Origin: Clostridium sp.
GTDB taxonomy: Bacteria > Bacillota > Clostridia > Clostridiales > Clostridiaceae
Reading direction: 5' to 3'
Assembly (NCBI RefSeq): GCF_017888565.1
Contig: NZ_JAGHFX010000043.1
Coordinates: 87,206 to 151,205, forward strand
Length of the DNA: 64,000 bases
Under the pieces are notes generated by a model. The model made no database searches and was not told where the DNA came from. It worked only from the letters and a program-made list of their open reading frames with translations. Of this stretch, positions 46,065 through 54,193 are shown piece after piece. Each line of letters begins with the position of its first letter. The first letter of the stretch is position 1. The position numbers were made by a program, and so were the translations under genes.

Positions 46065-47831
46065 ATGAATAATTTAGAAAAACTTAGAGAAGTCATGAAA
46101 AAAGAAAATATAGATTATTATATTATTCCAAGTAGCGATTCACACCAAAGTGAATATGTTGCTGAGTATTTTAAGGGAAGGGAATTTATATCAGGATTTA
46201 CAGGATCAGCAGGAATACTTTTGGTTGGGTTAGGAGAAGCATTTTTATGGACTGATGGTAGATATTTTATTCAGGCAGAAAGAGAACTTAATGGAAGCGG
46301 AATCTCACTTATGAAGATGAGAACACCAGGATATCCAACTATTGAAGAATGGATAAAGAAAAATATTAAATCTGGAGAAACTTTAGGATTTGATGGAATG
46401 TTATTTTCAGTTAATCAATACAAAGCATTTCTAGAGATATCTAAAGAAAATAAATTTAATCTTAATATGGATTATGACTTATTAAAGGATATTTGGGAAT
46501 CAAGACCTGAATTACCTAAAAGTAAAATATTTATACATGATGAAGTTTATTCTGGTAAATATGCTTCAGAAAAATTACAAGAAGTTAGAAAACATATGAA
46601 AGAAGAAGGAGCTAAAAATTATATAATTTCTTCTTTAGATGATATAGCATGGCTTTGCAATATAAGAGGAAATGATGTTAAATTTAATCCAGTTGCACTT
46701 TCTTATGTTCTTATTAATGAGAATTATGCTAATTTATATATAAATAATGATAAGGTAGATAATTATACAAGAGAGAAGTTAAAAAATGAAGGCTTTGAAA
46801 TATATGAATATGATGAAATAGAAGAACATGTAAAATTAATAAAGGATGCAACTATAATAGACCCAAATAAATTGAATGCAAAGGTATATTCATGTTTAAT
46901 TAATGACATAAAAGTAATAGAAGAAATGAATATCACTACAACATTAAAAGCTATAAAAAATGAAGTTGAAATAGCAAATACAGAAAGATCTCAAGTTAGA
47001 GATGGTGTTGCTATGGTTAAATTTATAAAGTGGTTAAATGATAATATGGGAAAAGAAAAAATAACAGAGATATCAGCAAGCAAAAAGTTAACCGAATTTA
47101 GATCTAAAGGTGAAAACTATAGGGGAGACAGCTTTGGAACTATAGCTGGCTATAAAGAGCATGCAGCTATGATGCATTATTCAGCAACAGAAGCAACAGA
47201 CTATAAGTTAAAGCAAGAAGGAATGTTTCTTGTGGATTCCGGTGGACAATACCTTGATGGAACAACAGATATAACAAGAACATTTATTTTAGGGCATATA
47301 ACAGAAGAAGAAAAGAGAGATTTTACTCTTGTATTAAAGGGACATATAGCTTTATCAACGGCAAAATTTTTAAAGGGTACTACTGGAATGAATTTAGACA
47401 TATTAGCTAGAAGGCCTTTATGGAATTATGGAATAGATTATAAATGTGGAACAGGGCATGGTGTAGGCTTCTTCTTAAATGTTCATGAAGGACCTCAAGG
47501 GATAAGACCAGAAGGAAATTTAACAGTGTTAGAGCCAGGGATGATAATAACTAATGAACCTGGAGTATATAAGGAAGGGAAGCATGGCATAAGAATAGAG
47601 AATACTCTTTTAGTTATAGAAGATACAAAATCTCAAGAGTTCGGTGAATTTTATAGATTTAAGACAATATCATACTGTCCTATAGATTTAAATGGAGTAG
47701 CTATAGATATGCTTACAAATGAAGAAAGGGACTGGTTAAATAACTATCATAAAACTGTATTTGAAAAGTTAAGTCCCCATCTGAATGATGAAGAAAAGGA
47801 ATTCTTAAAAATTCAAACAAGAGAGATATAG
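46065..47831 (+). CDS. Xaa-Pro aminopeptidase, long M24B form
   Basis: A 588-aa peptidase of the three-domain aminopeptidase P type (eukaryotic XPNPEP1-like layout). It has two creatinase-like N-terminal domains (about 1-130 and 155-290), then the catalytic domain with LVDSGGQYLDGTTDITRTF (two Asp), GTGHGVGFFLNVHEG (His), ITNEPGVYKEG (Glu) and IRIENTLLV (Glu). It complements the shorter PepP-type enzyme at 41955. The ATG at 46065 has AAGGGGG upstream; an earlier in-frame start has none. Confidence 0.92.
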   Translation: MNNLEKLREVMKKENIDYYIIPSSDSHQSEYVAEYFKGREFISGFTGSAGILLVGLGEAFLWTDGRYFIQAERELNGSGISLMKMRTPGYPTIEEWIKKNIKSGETLGFDGMLFSVNQYKAFLEISKENKFNLNMDYDLLKDIWESRPELPKSKIFIHDEVYSGKYASEKLQEVRKHMKEEGAKNYIISSLDDIAWLCNIRGNDVKFNPVALSYVLINENYANLYINNDKVDNYTREKLKNEGFEIYEYDEIEEHVKLIKDATIIDPNKLNAKVYSCLINDIKVIEEMNITTTLKAIKNEVEIANTERSQVRDGVAMVKFIKWLNDNMGKEKITEISASKKLTEFRSKGENYRGDSFGTIAGYKEHAAMMHYSATEATDYKLKQEGMFLVDSGGQYLDGTTDITRTFILGHITEEEKRDFTLVLKGHIALSTAKFLKGTTGMNLDILARRPLWNYGIDYKCGTGHGVGFFLNVHEGPQGIRPEGNLTVLEPGMIITNEPGVYKEGKHGIRIENTLLVIEDTKSQEFGEFYRFKTISYCPIDLNGVAIDMLTNEERDWLNNYHKTVFEKLSPHLNDEEKEFLKIQTREI

Positions 47832-47931
47832 TTATTAATAAAAAAGGCGAAGTCTCAGAAATCTATTTAATATAAAATTTATTCAATTTCAAGTAAGATT
47901 TATTATCTTAAAAAGAATCTCTTATTTTTAT

Positions 47932-47962
47932 AAAGGGGCTCGCGAAAGATGAGCTCCTTTTA
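47932..47962 (+). terminator. Terminator after the long aminopeptidase P gene
   Basis: AAAGGGGCTC / GAGCTCCTTT stem with one wobble pair, followed by TTAAA. The loop is GC-richer than its surroundings. Confidence 0.7.
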
Positions 47963-48036
47963 AACCATTGATTTTACTTACTTAAAGACGCTTTTAAACT
48001 TAAACAGAAATTTTTGTCTATTATTTATATATGGGC

Positions 48037-48072
48037 AAAAAGGGAAGCTCAAATTAGAACTTCCCTCTTTAT
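48037..48072 (-). terminator. Terminator of the FUSC-type gene pair
   Basis: On the minus strand AAAGAGGGAAG / CTTCCCTTTTT hairpin; downstream of the gene ending at 48128. Confidence 0.8.
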
Positions 48073-48127
48073 CAGCTAATATCAAAGTTTATCTTGATGT
48101 AGCTATATCTTCTTATTAAATAAGAAA

Positions 48128-48619
48128 TTACTCCTTAGGTGGTAAAATAAATTTATTAACAAGTAATGCTATTAAAATACCAAAAAGAGTTTCTATTATT
48201 CTATTAGTTGCATAATAGAATGGGTCTGTGAAGGCGTGAATAGTAGTTACTCCAAGAAATGCAATGCATGATACATTAATTGCTCCAGGCTTTTTTAGTA
48301 AGTTACAAGAGTAGATAACTACTATGATACCTATAGATATAGATATATAAATTAATATCTTACTTAAAGCTATGGATTCAATATTAAATTTGAAGTATCT
48401 ACAAATAATTAAAAATAATAATCCTATAATAGCTCCAACTATTGTTCCAAGTCCCCTGTTTATTGCCATCTTAACTGAGTTTGAAACTGTGTCTTGCAAA
48501 CATATAACTGCAGTTAAACAAGCAAAGAAAGGTTCATTAGGAAATAATAATAAGCATAGAAATACTGAAACTGCGGATTTTATAGTTCTAAGTCCAATCT
48601 TAGGAATAGTCAAATTCAT
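48128..48619 (-). CDS. Aromatic-acid exporter-like (FUSC superfamily) half-size protein, copy 2
   Basis: A 163-aa membrane protein with about four to five helices and the ArAE_1/FUSC-like stretch TAVICLQDTVSNSVKMAINRGLGTIVGAIIG. Only the membrane domain is present; larger family members add a cytoplasmic C-terminal domain. The substrate is unknown. ATG at 48619 is preceded by GGGAGA on the minus strand. It lies 40 bases after a clearly homologous gene on the same strand and probably forms a pair with it. Confidence 0.82.
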   Translation of the reverse strand: MNLTIPKIGLRTIKSAVSVFLCLLLFPNEPFFACLTAVICLQDTVSNSVKMAINRGLGTIVGAIIGLLFLIICRYFKFNIESIALSKILIYISISIGIIVVIYSCNLLKKPGAINVSCIAFLGVTTIHAFTDPFYYATNRIIETLFGILIALLVNKFILPPKE

Positions 48620-48659
48620 ATTATTTTCTCCCTTAATCTTTTGTAAGTTTATTTATCTA

Positions 48660-49202
48660 TTAGTTATTATTTGTATTTTTCAATTCTTCATTTGTATTTT
48701 GCTTTTTATTTTTTGGTGGATGAATATATTTGTTAATAATTATAGCAACTATTATTCCAAATGCTGTTTCTACAGTTCTTCTAATAGAATATATTAAAGG
48801 GTCATCATAACTTTGAGAAATAAGGATTCCTATTAATACAATAGAAGCAATTGAGCATGCAGCAGGCTTTTTTATTAAATTACAAATATAAATTATTAAA
48901 GATACACCAAGCGCAGTTATTATTGTTGAAAATGATATTAAGTCTAATTTGTTTATTGTAAAAAGTAATAAAACGCCTAATATACCACCAAGTAAAGTAC
49001 CTATCAATCTATTAAGGCCAGTTTTAACTGAGTTTTCTACCGTGTCTTGAACACAGATTATAGCTGCTATTGCAGCAAAAAGAGAGTTTGGCCAAAATAT
49101 CAGGCAAACCAAAACAGAAAGAGCTGTTTTGATATTTCTAGAACCTAGATGAGGTAATTCAAATTTGTCCACAACATCAACTCCATTCTCAATTCCGTAC
49201 AT
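48660..49202 (-). CDS. Aromatic-acid exporter-like (FUSC superfamily) half-size protein, copy 1
   Basis: A 180-aa membrane protein aligning along its length with the neighbour at 48128-48619 (AAIICVQDTVENSVKTGLNRLIGTLLGGILG against the equivalent stretch, and the shared C-terminal YI/FI-xPPK motif). It is the upstream gene of the pair. A short hydrophilic tail rich in Asn and Lys follows the last helix. Likely a recent or maintained tandem duplication; heteromer formation is possible. Confidence 0.82.
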   Translation of the reverse strand: MYGIENGVDVVDKFELPHLGSRNIKTALSVLVCLIFWPNSLFAAIAAIICVQDTVENSVKTGLNRLIGTLLGGILGVLLLFTINKLDLISFSTIITALGVSLIIYICNLIKKPAACSIASIVLIGILISQSYDDPLIYSIRRTVETAFGIIVAIIINKYIHPPKNKKQNTNEELKNTNNN

Positions 49203-49294
49203 AATATTATACCATATAAATTATATAATATTAGTTTATAAGTGCAACTTCAATTCATAAGTGTTTATAATAAATACTTTTAGATTAGAATTGG

Positions 49295-49350
49295 ATTTAT
49301 AATTATGTAGTTACTAAATAAAAATAAATAGTAACTACATAATTATAAAT
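49295..49350. repeat. Perfect 22-base inverted repeat between divergent genes
   Basis: The arms 49295-49316 (starting ATTTATAATTATG) and 49329-49350 (ending CATAATTATAAAT) are exact reverse complements separated by 12 bases. No T-run on either side, so it is not a standard terminator. It sits between the FUSC-type pair and the SdpI-like gene. Confidence 0.8.
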
Positions 49351-49420
49351 ATATATTGCAGATATAGTTATTGTTATTATAAAATATAAATTACAAATAT
49401 GTTTATTAAGGATTGATTAT

Positions 49421-49759
49421 ATGAATTTTTGGGTTTACTTATTAATAGTAGAAATGATTCCGATAGGTATGTTTATCTTCGGAGGACTATATGAAACTAG
49501 TTCAACTAAATATCCAGATACAAAAATAGGATATAAACATAAGTATTCATTAAATGATAAATATTCATGGGAGTATTCAAATAAATTAGCAGGTAAAATT
49601 TATGGATCTGTAGGAACGGGATTATTTATAATTAATGCTATAGTATTATTTATAATTGGTGAAAATACTTTTACATTTATATTGCTATTTAGTTTATTTA
49701 TGGTTTTATTATCAAGATTAATGATCGATAAGTTAATAAAGAAAAAGTTTGATAAATAA
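49421..49759 (+). CDS. SdpI-like membrane protein
   Basis: A 112-aa protein with an N-terminal helix (about 4-23), a polar segment IGYKHKYSLNDKYSWEYSNKLAGK and two further helices (about 66-84 and 86-105). The polar segment resembles the SdpI family motif (IGYRT...W..A...G), whose founding member is an immunity protein in Bacillus. Family membership is tentative. The ATG has only a weak AAGGA upstream. Confidence 0.6.
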   Translation: MNFWVYLLIVEMIPIGMFIFGGLYETSSTKYPDTKIGYKHKYSLNDKYSWEYSNKLAGKIYGSVGTGLFIINAIVLFIIGENTFTFILLFSLFMVLLSRLMIDKLIKKKFDK

Positions 49760-49817
49760 TCATATACTAAAAATAATTGACAGTATTTTTAATATAGAAT
49801 ATCATAATAATAAATGA

Positions 49818-50090
49818 AAAAGTGCGATGAAAAGAAGAGTAATAAAGAAAGAATGTCTTAAAGAGAGCTGGGGAAGGTGAAAGCTAGCGACAAGAAACTT
49901 TATGAAGATGGCCTTGGAGCATATTTCCTGAGCTATAAAGGTTAGGGGAATACGGGAGCAACCGTTATATTGCAGGGTGATTAAATTCACCTATTGAGAT
50001 ATTTATTGTGAAATAAGTATGAATTAGAGTGGTAACACGTATAATACGTCTCTATATAGGTCTTAATATACCTATATAGAGATTTTTTTA
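49818..50090 (+). promoter_or_regulatory. T-box leader (methionine) of metG
   Basis: A tRNA-sensing leader. Features: stem I with AAGAGAGCTGG, a methionine specifier ATG at 49902-49904 followed by A, an intermediate hairpin region, the T-box TTAGAGTGGTAACACG (about 50023-50039), and a terminator TCTCTATATAGG/CCTATATAGAGA plus T-run (about 50049-50088). Uncharged tRNA-Met should relieve termination and raise metG expression. Confidence 0.9.
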
Positions 50091-50128
50091 TTATAAAGAA
50101 GATAACAATGTTAGGGAGGAGAAATGGT

Positions 50129-52072
50129 ATGTGTAAGAAGACATATTATATAACTACACCAATTTATTATCCATCAACTAAACTTCATATTGGAAATACT
50201 TATACAACTGTAGCAGCAGATGCGCTTGCAAGATATAAGAGGTTAACAGGATATGATGTAATGTTTTTGACTGGAACAGATGAACATGGTCAAAAGATAC
50301 AAAGAATAGCAGAAGAAAAGGGAATAACACCAAAAGAGCACGTAGATGAAATAGTATCAGGAATAAAAGATTTATGGAAGATGATGAATATTAGCTATGA
50401 TAAGTTTATCAGAACAACTGATGATTATCATATAAAGGCTGTTCAAGATATATTTAAAAAATTATATGACAAAGGAGATATTTATAAATCATCATATGAA
50501 GGTTTATACTGTACTCCATGTGAATCTTTCTGGACAGAAACTCAATTAGTTAATGGTAATTGCCCAGATTGTGGTAGACCAGTAGAAAAATCAAAGGAAG
50601 AAGCTTACTTCTTTAAGATGAGTAATTATGCTGATAAATTAATGGAGTATATTGAAGCTCATCCAGATTTTATACAACCAGAATCAAGAAAAAATGAAAT
50701 GGTTAATAATTTCTTAAAGCCAGGATTACAAGACCTTTGTGTTTCAAGAACTAGCTTTAACTGGGGAGTTCCTGTAACATTTGATGAAAACCATGTTGTA
50801 TATGTTTGGATAGATGCACTTTCAAACTATATAACAGCATTAGGATATGGTAGTGATAACAAAGATTTATATGATAAATATTGGCCAGCAGATGTACATT
50901 TAATAGGTAAGGATATTTTAAGATTCCATACTATTTATTGGCCAATTATGTTAATGGCATTAGATTTACCATTACCAAAGCAAGTATTCGGCCATGGATG
51001 GTTACTTGTTGATGGAGGAAAAATGTCTAAATCTAAAGGTAATGTAGTTGATCCAGTAACATTAGTTGAAAACTTTGGCGTTGATGCAGTTAGATATTAT
51101 TTATTAAGAGAAATACCATTTGGATCAGATGGATTATTTAATAATGAGATATTTATAAAGAAGATAAATTCAGATTTATGTAATGACTTAGGAAATTTAT
51201 TATCAAGAACTGTAGCTATGATTGAAAAGTATTTTGATGGAGTAATCCCAAACAATAATGTAAAAGAAGCTATAGATGATGAATTAATAAGCTTAGCATT
51301 AGAAACTCCAAAGAAAGTTAATAAGGCTATAGATGATTTAAGAATTCCGGAAGCATTAGAGCATATATTTGAATTAATAGGTAGAGCAAACAAGTATATA
51401 GATGAAACAACTCCTTGGATATTAGCCAAGGATGAAGAAAAGAAAGAAAGACTTGGAACAGTTTTATATAACTTAATAGAAAGCTTAAGATTCTCATCAG
51501 TTTTATTATCTGCATTCTTACCAGATACAAGTAAGAAAATTAATGAGCAAATAAATGCAAGCAATATTACATTTGAATCATTAAATGATTTTAATGGAAC
51601 AATAGTTGGAACTAAGGTTCAAAAAGGTGAAGCTTTATTCCCAAGAATAGACGTAGATAAAAAAATAGCAGAGTTAGAAGCATTAAGAGAAGCACAATTA
51701 GCAGCTAATAAAAAGGAAGAAAAGAGAGAAATAACTCCAATTAAAGAAGAAATAACTATAGAAGACTTCGAAAAAATAGACTTAAGAGTAGTAAAAGTAT
51801 TAGAATGTGAGCCCATAAAGAAAGCCAAAAAGTTATTAAAACTAAAAGTAGATTTAAATGGAGAAGAAAGACAGGTAGTTTCAGGAATAGCACAATACTA
51901 CAAACCAGAAGAACTAGTTGGAAAATATGTAGTACTAGTAGCTAACTTAAAACCTGTAACATTAAGAGGAGAATTATCACAAGGAATGATACTAGCAGCA
52001 TCAACAGATGATGATAGCTTATTAAAGGTGGTAAATCCAGGAGAACTACCAACAGGAAGCGTAGTTAGATAA
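50129..52072 (+). CDS. metG: Methionyl-tRNA synthetase
   Basis: A 647-aa class I synthetase. HIGN stands at the HIGH position (KLHIGNTYTT), one CxxC...CxxC zinc knuckle (CTPCESFW, CPDCGRP) follows, KMSKSKGN is intact, and an OB-fold tRNA-binding domain occupies about 545-647 (FEKIDLRVVKVLECEPI, VVSGIAQYY). The last-residue change in HIGN differs from the Bacillus HIGH, but the enzyme otherwise looks normal. The ATG at 50129 is chosen for AGGGAGGA at 8 bases; an ATG at 50108 is upstream of that site. T-box controlled. Confidence 0.95.
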   Translation: MCKKTYYITTPIYYPSTKLHIGNTYTTVAADALARYKRLTGYDVMFLTGTDEHGQKIQRIAEEKGITPKEHVDEIVSGIKDLWKMMNISYDKFIRTTDDYHIKAVQDIFKKLYDKGDIYKSSYEGLYCTPCESFWTETQLVNGNCPDCGRPVEKSKEEAYFFKMSNYADKLMEYIEAHPDFIQPESRKNEMVNNFLKPGLQDLCVSRTSFNWGVPVTFDENHVVYVWIDALSNYITALGYGSDNKDLYDKYWPADVHLIGKDILRFHTIYWPIMLMALDLPLPKQVFGHGWLLVDGGKMSKSKGNVVDPVTLVENFGVDAVRYYLLREIPFGSDGLFNNEIFIKKINSDLCNDLGNLLSRTVAMIEKYFDGVIPNNNVKEAIDDELISLALETPKKVNKAIDDLRIPEALEHIFELIGRANKYIDETTPWILAKDEEKKERLGTVLYNLIESLRFSSVLLSAFLPDTSKKINEQINASNITFESLNDFNGTIVGTKVQKGEALFPRIDVDKKIAELEALREAQLAANKKEEKREITPIKEEITIEDFEKIDLRVVKVLECEPIKKAKKLLKLKVDLNGEERQVVSGIAQYYKPEELVGKYVVLVANLKPVTLRGELSQGMILAASTDDDSLLKVVNPGELPTGSVVR

Positions 52073-52076
52073 TGAA

Positions 52077-52210
52077 TAATTGATAATGGACAATTTTGGA
52101 TGAGATTTTTCCTTCTGGGAAAATTCCTAATAATACATTTATTATAAAAACTCAGCATTTAGCTGAGTTTTCTCCATAATTGTCAATTATCCATTATCAA
52201 TTGTCAATTA
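52077..52210. repeat. Small MITE-like element with terminal inverted repeats
   Basis: The left arm 52077-52096 (ATAATTGATAATGGACAATT) and right arm 52185-52204 are reverse complements with two mismatches. The 12-mer AATTGTCAATTA also occurs twice (52178-52189 and 52199-52210). About 130 bases, non-coding, spanning the gap between metG and the second MetRS-like gene and enclosing the metG terminator. Mobility is inferred from form only. Confidence 0.5.
52147..52170 (+). terminator. Terminator after metG
   Basis: AAAACTCAGC / GCTGAGTTTT, perfect 10-base stem with a 4-5 base loop. Confidence 0.85.
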
Positions 52211-52228
52211 AATATAAGGGGGTTTTTT

Positions 52229-53857
52229 ATGAATATAATTGTTGGAAATGCATGGCCTTATGCAAATGGACCACTACACTTAGGAAGAATAGCAGTACTA
52301 CTCCCAGGAGATATAATTGCTAGGTATCACAGACTTATGGGAGATGAAGTGGTTTTTTTATCAGGAACAGATTGTCATGGTACACCAGTAACTATGAAAG
52401 CAAAAGAAGAAGGAATAACTCCGTTAGAAGCAACTATTAAATATCATGATGAATTTAAGAGGTGTTTTGATAGTCTAGGATTTTCTTTTGATGTATTTGA
52501 GAAGACTCACACTAATTATCACGAAGCAAAGGTTAAGGATTTCATACTTGAGTTATATAATAAAGGTTATATATATGAAAAGGAAATTGAGCAAACATAT
52601 TGTGAGAATTGCAAAGAATTTTTATCAGATAGATATATAGAGGGAAAATGTCCACATTGTGGAGAGATTGTTTCGGGAGATCAATGTGAAAGTTGTTCAG
52701 AAATAGTAGACTCAGAAGAACTTTTAGATAAGAGATGTAAGCTTTGTAGTAATGAAACAATATTAAAAGAAACAAAGCACTTATTCTTTTCACTTTCAAG
52801 TTTTGAAAATGATGTTAGAAGACTTTTAATTAGGCAAAAGGGATGGAGAGAAAATGCTCAAAAAATAGTAAAAAGATATTTAGACGAAGGATTAAGAGAT
52901 AGAGCTGTTACAAGAGATTTTAATTGGGGAGTAGATGTTCCTTTAGAAGGATATGATGATAAAAAAATATTTGTTTGGATTGAAGCTGTAATGGGATATT
53001 TAACAGCTAGTATGAAGTGTCTAGAAGAAAGAAATGAGGACTGGAAAGAATATTGGCAGGGGGAAGACTCAAGAGTTTATTTTGTTCATGGTAAAGATAA
53101 TATACCATTCCATACTGTAATATTTCCTGCTATATTAGCTGGAATTGGAATAAAGAATCCTAATTTGAGAGTCATATCAAGCGAATATATGAAGCTAGAG
53201 GGGAAAAATTTCTCGTCAGTTAAAAATTGGGCTATATGGGGTGACTATATAGTTGATAATTATGATGTTGATGAGTTTAGATACTATTTAGCCTTGTATT
53301 CTCCAGAAGGCAAGGATACAGATTTTACTTGGAGAGATTTTATAAATGTAGTAAATAGAGATTTAGTTAATTCATTAAGTAATTTTGTTAATAAAACAAT
53401 CGATTTTATTAATAAAAATTATGAATCTAAGATACCTAATGGAGTTATATCAAATGATTTTAAGAATGAAATATTAAATCTATATTTTGATGTAGGTGAT
53501 AATATAGAAGAAGGTAAGTTTAAAAATGCGATTTTAGATATTATGTCTTATGTAAAAAAAATGAATAAATATCTTGAAGATGAATTATTAAAAATAAAAT
53601 TAGAAAAGAGTAATAAGGAAGCTAAAAATAGGATTTATGAGTGCGTTCAAGCGGTTGTAAATTTATCTAACTTACTGGAGCCTTTTATTCCGTACACTTG
53701 CAAGAAAATAAGAAAATCTTTAGGTTTAGAGGAACCTATATGGAGTTATGTAGAAAAGAAGAATGGAGAAATTTTAGGCTTAGAAATATTATTTAAAAGA
53801 CTTGATAAGAAAAGGGCTTTTGAAGAGGTTAAGAGATTAAAAGAAGAAAAAAATTAA
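52229..53857 (+). CDS. Second MetRS-like protein with altered class I signatures
   Basis: A 542-aa protein with the archaeal/type-A MetRS layout: class I start NAWPYANGPLHLGR, four CxxC knuckles (125/128, 141/144, 153/156, 170/173) for two zinc ions, and a helical C-terminal domain without the OB-fold. HIGH reads HLGR (residues 17-20), and the KMSKS position (about 327-331) reads NFSSV, losing the first Lys and the last Ser. Second MetRS copies in other Firmicutes can confer resistance to MetRS inhibitors, but the motif changes leave activity doubtful. It has no T-box of its own. ATG preceded by AAGGGGG. Confidence 0.8.
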   Translation: MNIIVGNAWPYANGPLHLGRIAVLLPGDIIARYHRLMGDEVVFLSGTDCHGTPVTMKAKEEGITPLEATIKYHDEFKRCFDSLGFSFDVFEKTHTNYHEAKVKDFILELYNKGYIYEKEIEQTYCENCKEFLSDRYIEGKCPHCGEIVSGDQCESCSEIVDSEELLDKRCKLCSNETILKETKHLFFSLSSFENDVRRLLIRQKGWRENAQKIVKRYLDEGLRDRAVTRDFNWGVDVPLEGYDDKKIFVWIEAVMGYLTASMKCLEERNEDWKEYWQGEDSRVYFVHGKDNIPFHTVIFPAILAGIGIKNPNLRVISSEYMKLEGKNFSSVKNWAIWGDYIVDNYDVDEFRYYLALYSPEGKDTDFTWRDFINVVNRDLVNSLSNFVNKTIDFINKNYESKIPNGVISNDFKNEILNLYFDVGDNIEEGKFKNAILDIMSYVKKMNKYLEDELLKIKLEKSNKEAKNRIYECVQAVVNLSNLLEPFIPYTCKKIRKSLGLEEPIWSYVEKKNGEILGLEILFKRLDKKRAFEEVKRLKEEKN

Positions 53858-53874
53858 TATTCCAAATGGAAAAA

Positions 53875-53914
53875 CCCTAGATTAAATCACTTTGGGGAAT
53901 AATTTAATCTAGGG
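53875..53914. terminator. Strong hairpin after the MetRS-like gene
   Basis: CCCTAGATTAAA / TTTAATCTAGGG, perfect 12-base stem with a 16-base loop. The T-run is on the minus-strand side only, so on the plus strand it is a weak terminator candidate. From 53915 to 54131 I see nothing else convincing. Confidence 0.5.
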
Positions 53915-54131
53915 ACCATTAGATGGTTTTAGGGGTAAATAATAATGCTTTAACTACTTTACAGTTATTATAATACATTAATAATATGACAATAGTGTGA
54001 CAAAAAAATAAATAAACTATGAATACATTATAAAGGTCTTCTTAAAATAAATAGATAAATTTCAAAATAAGGATAAGTTTACATACTATTTAATATTTAC
54101 AATTTTATCTATTAGTTGTATAGTATTTTTG

Positions 54132-54159
54132 TTAACAAAATATTAATTTTATATTAACA
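54132..54159 (+). promoter_or_regulatory. Pho-box-like direct repeats
   Basis: TTAACA (54132-54137), 5 bases, TTAATT (54143-54148), 5 bases, TTAACA (54154-54159): 11-base periodicity typical of PhoP sites (TTAACA/TTTACA repeats). Further TTTACA copies occur at 54078-54083 and 54096-54101. Located 35 bases before a Na/Pi symporter gene. Confidence 0.6.
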
Positions 54160-54193
54160 ATTGAAATTATTTAATTTGTAAGGAGAATAATTA

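Noticed and set aside
51097..51564. 155-aa open frame on the minus strand inside metG
   Set aside because: The metG protein is intact and conserved over this stretch, so the reverse frame is incidental.
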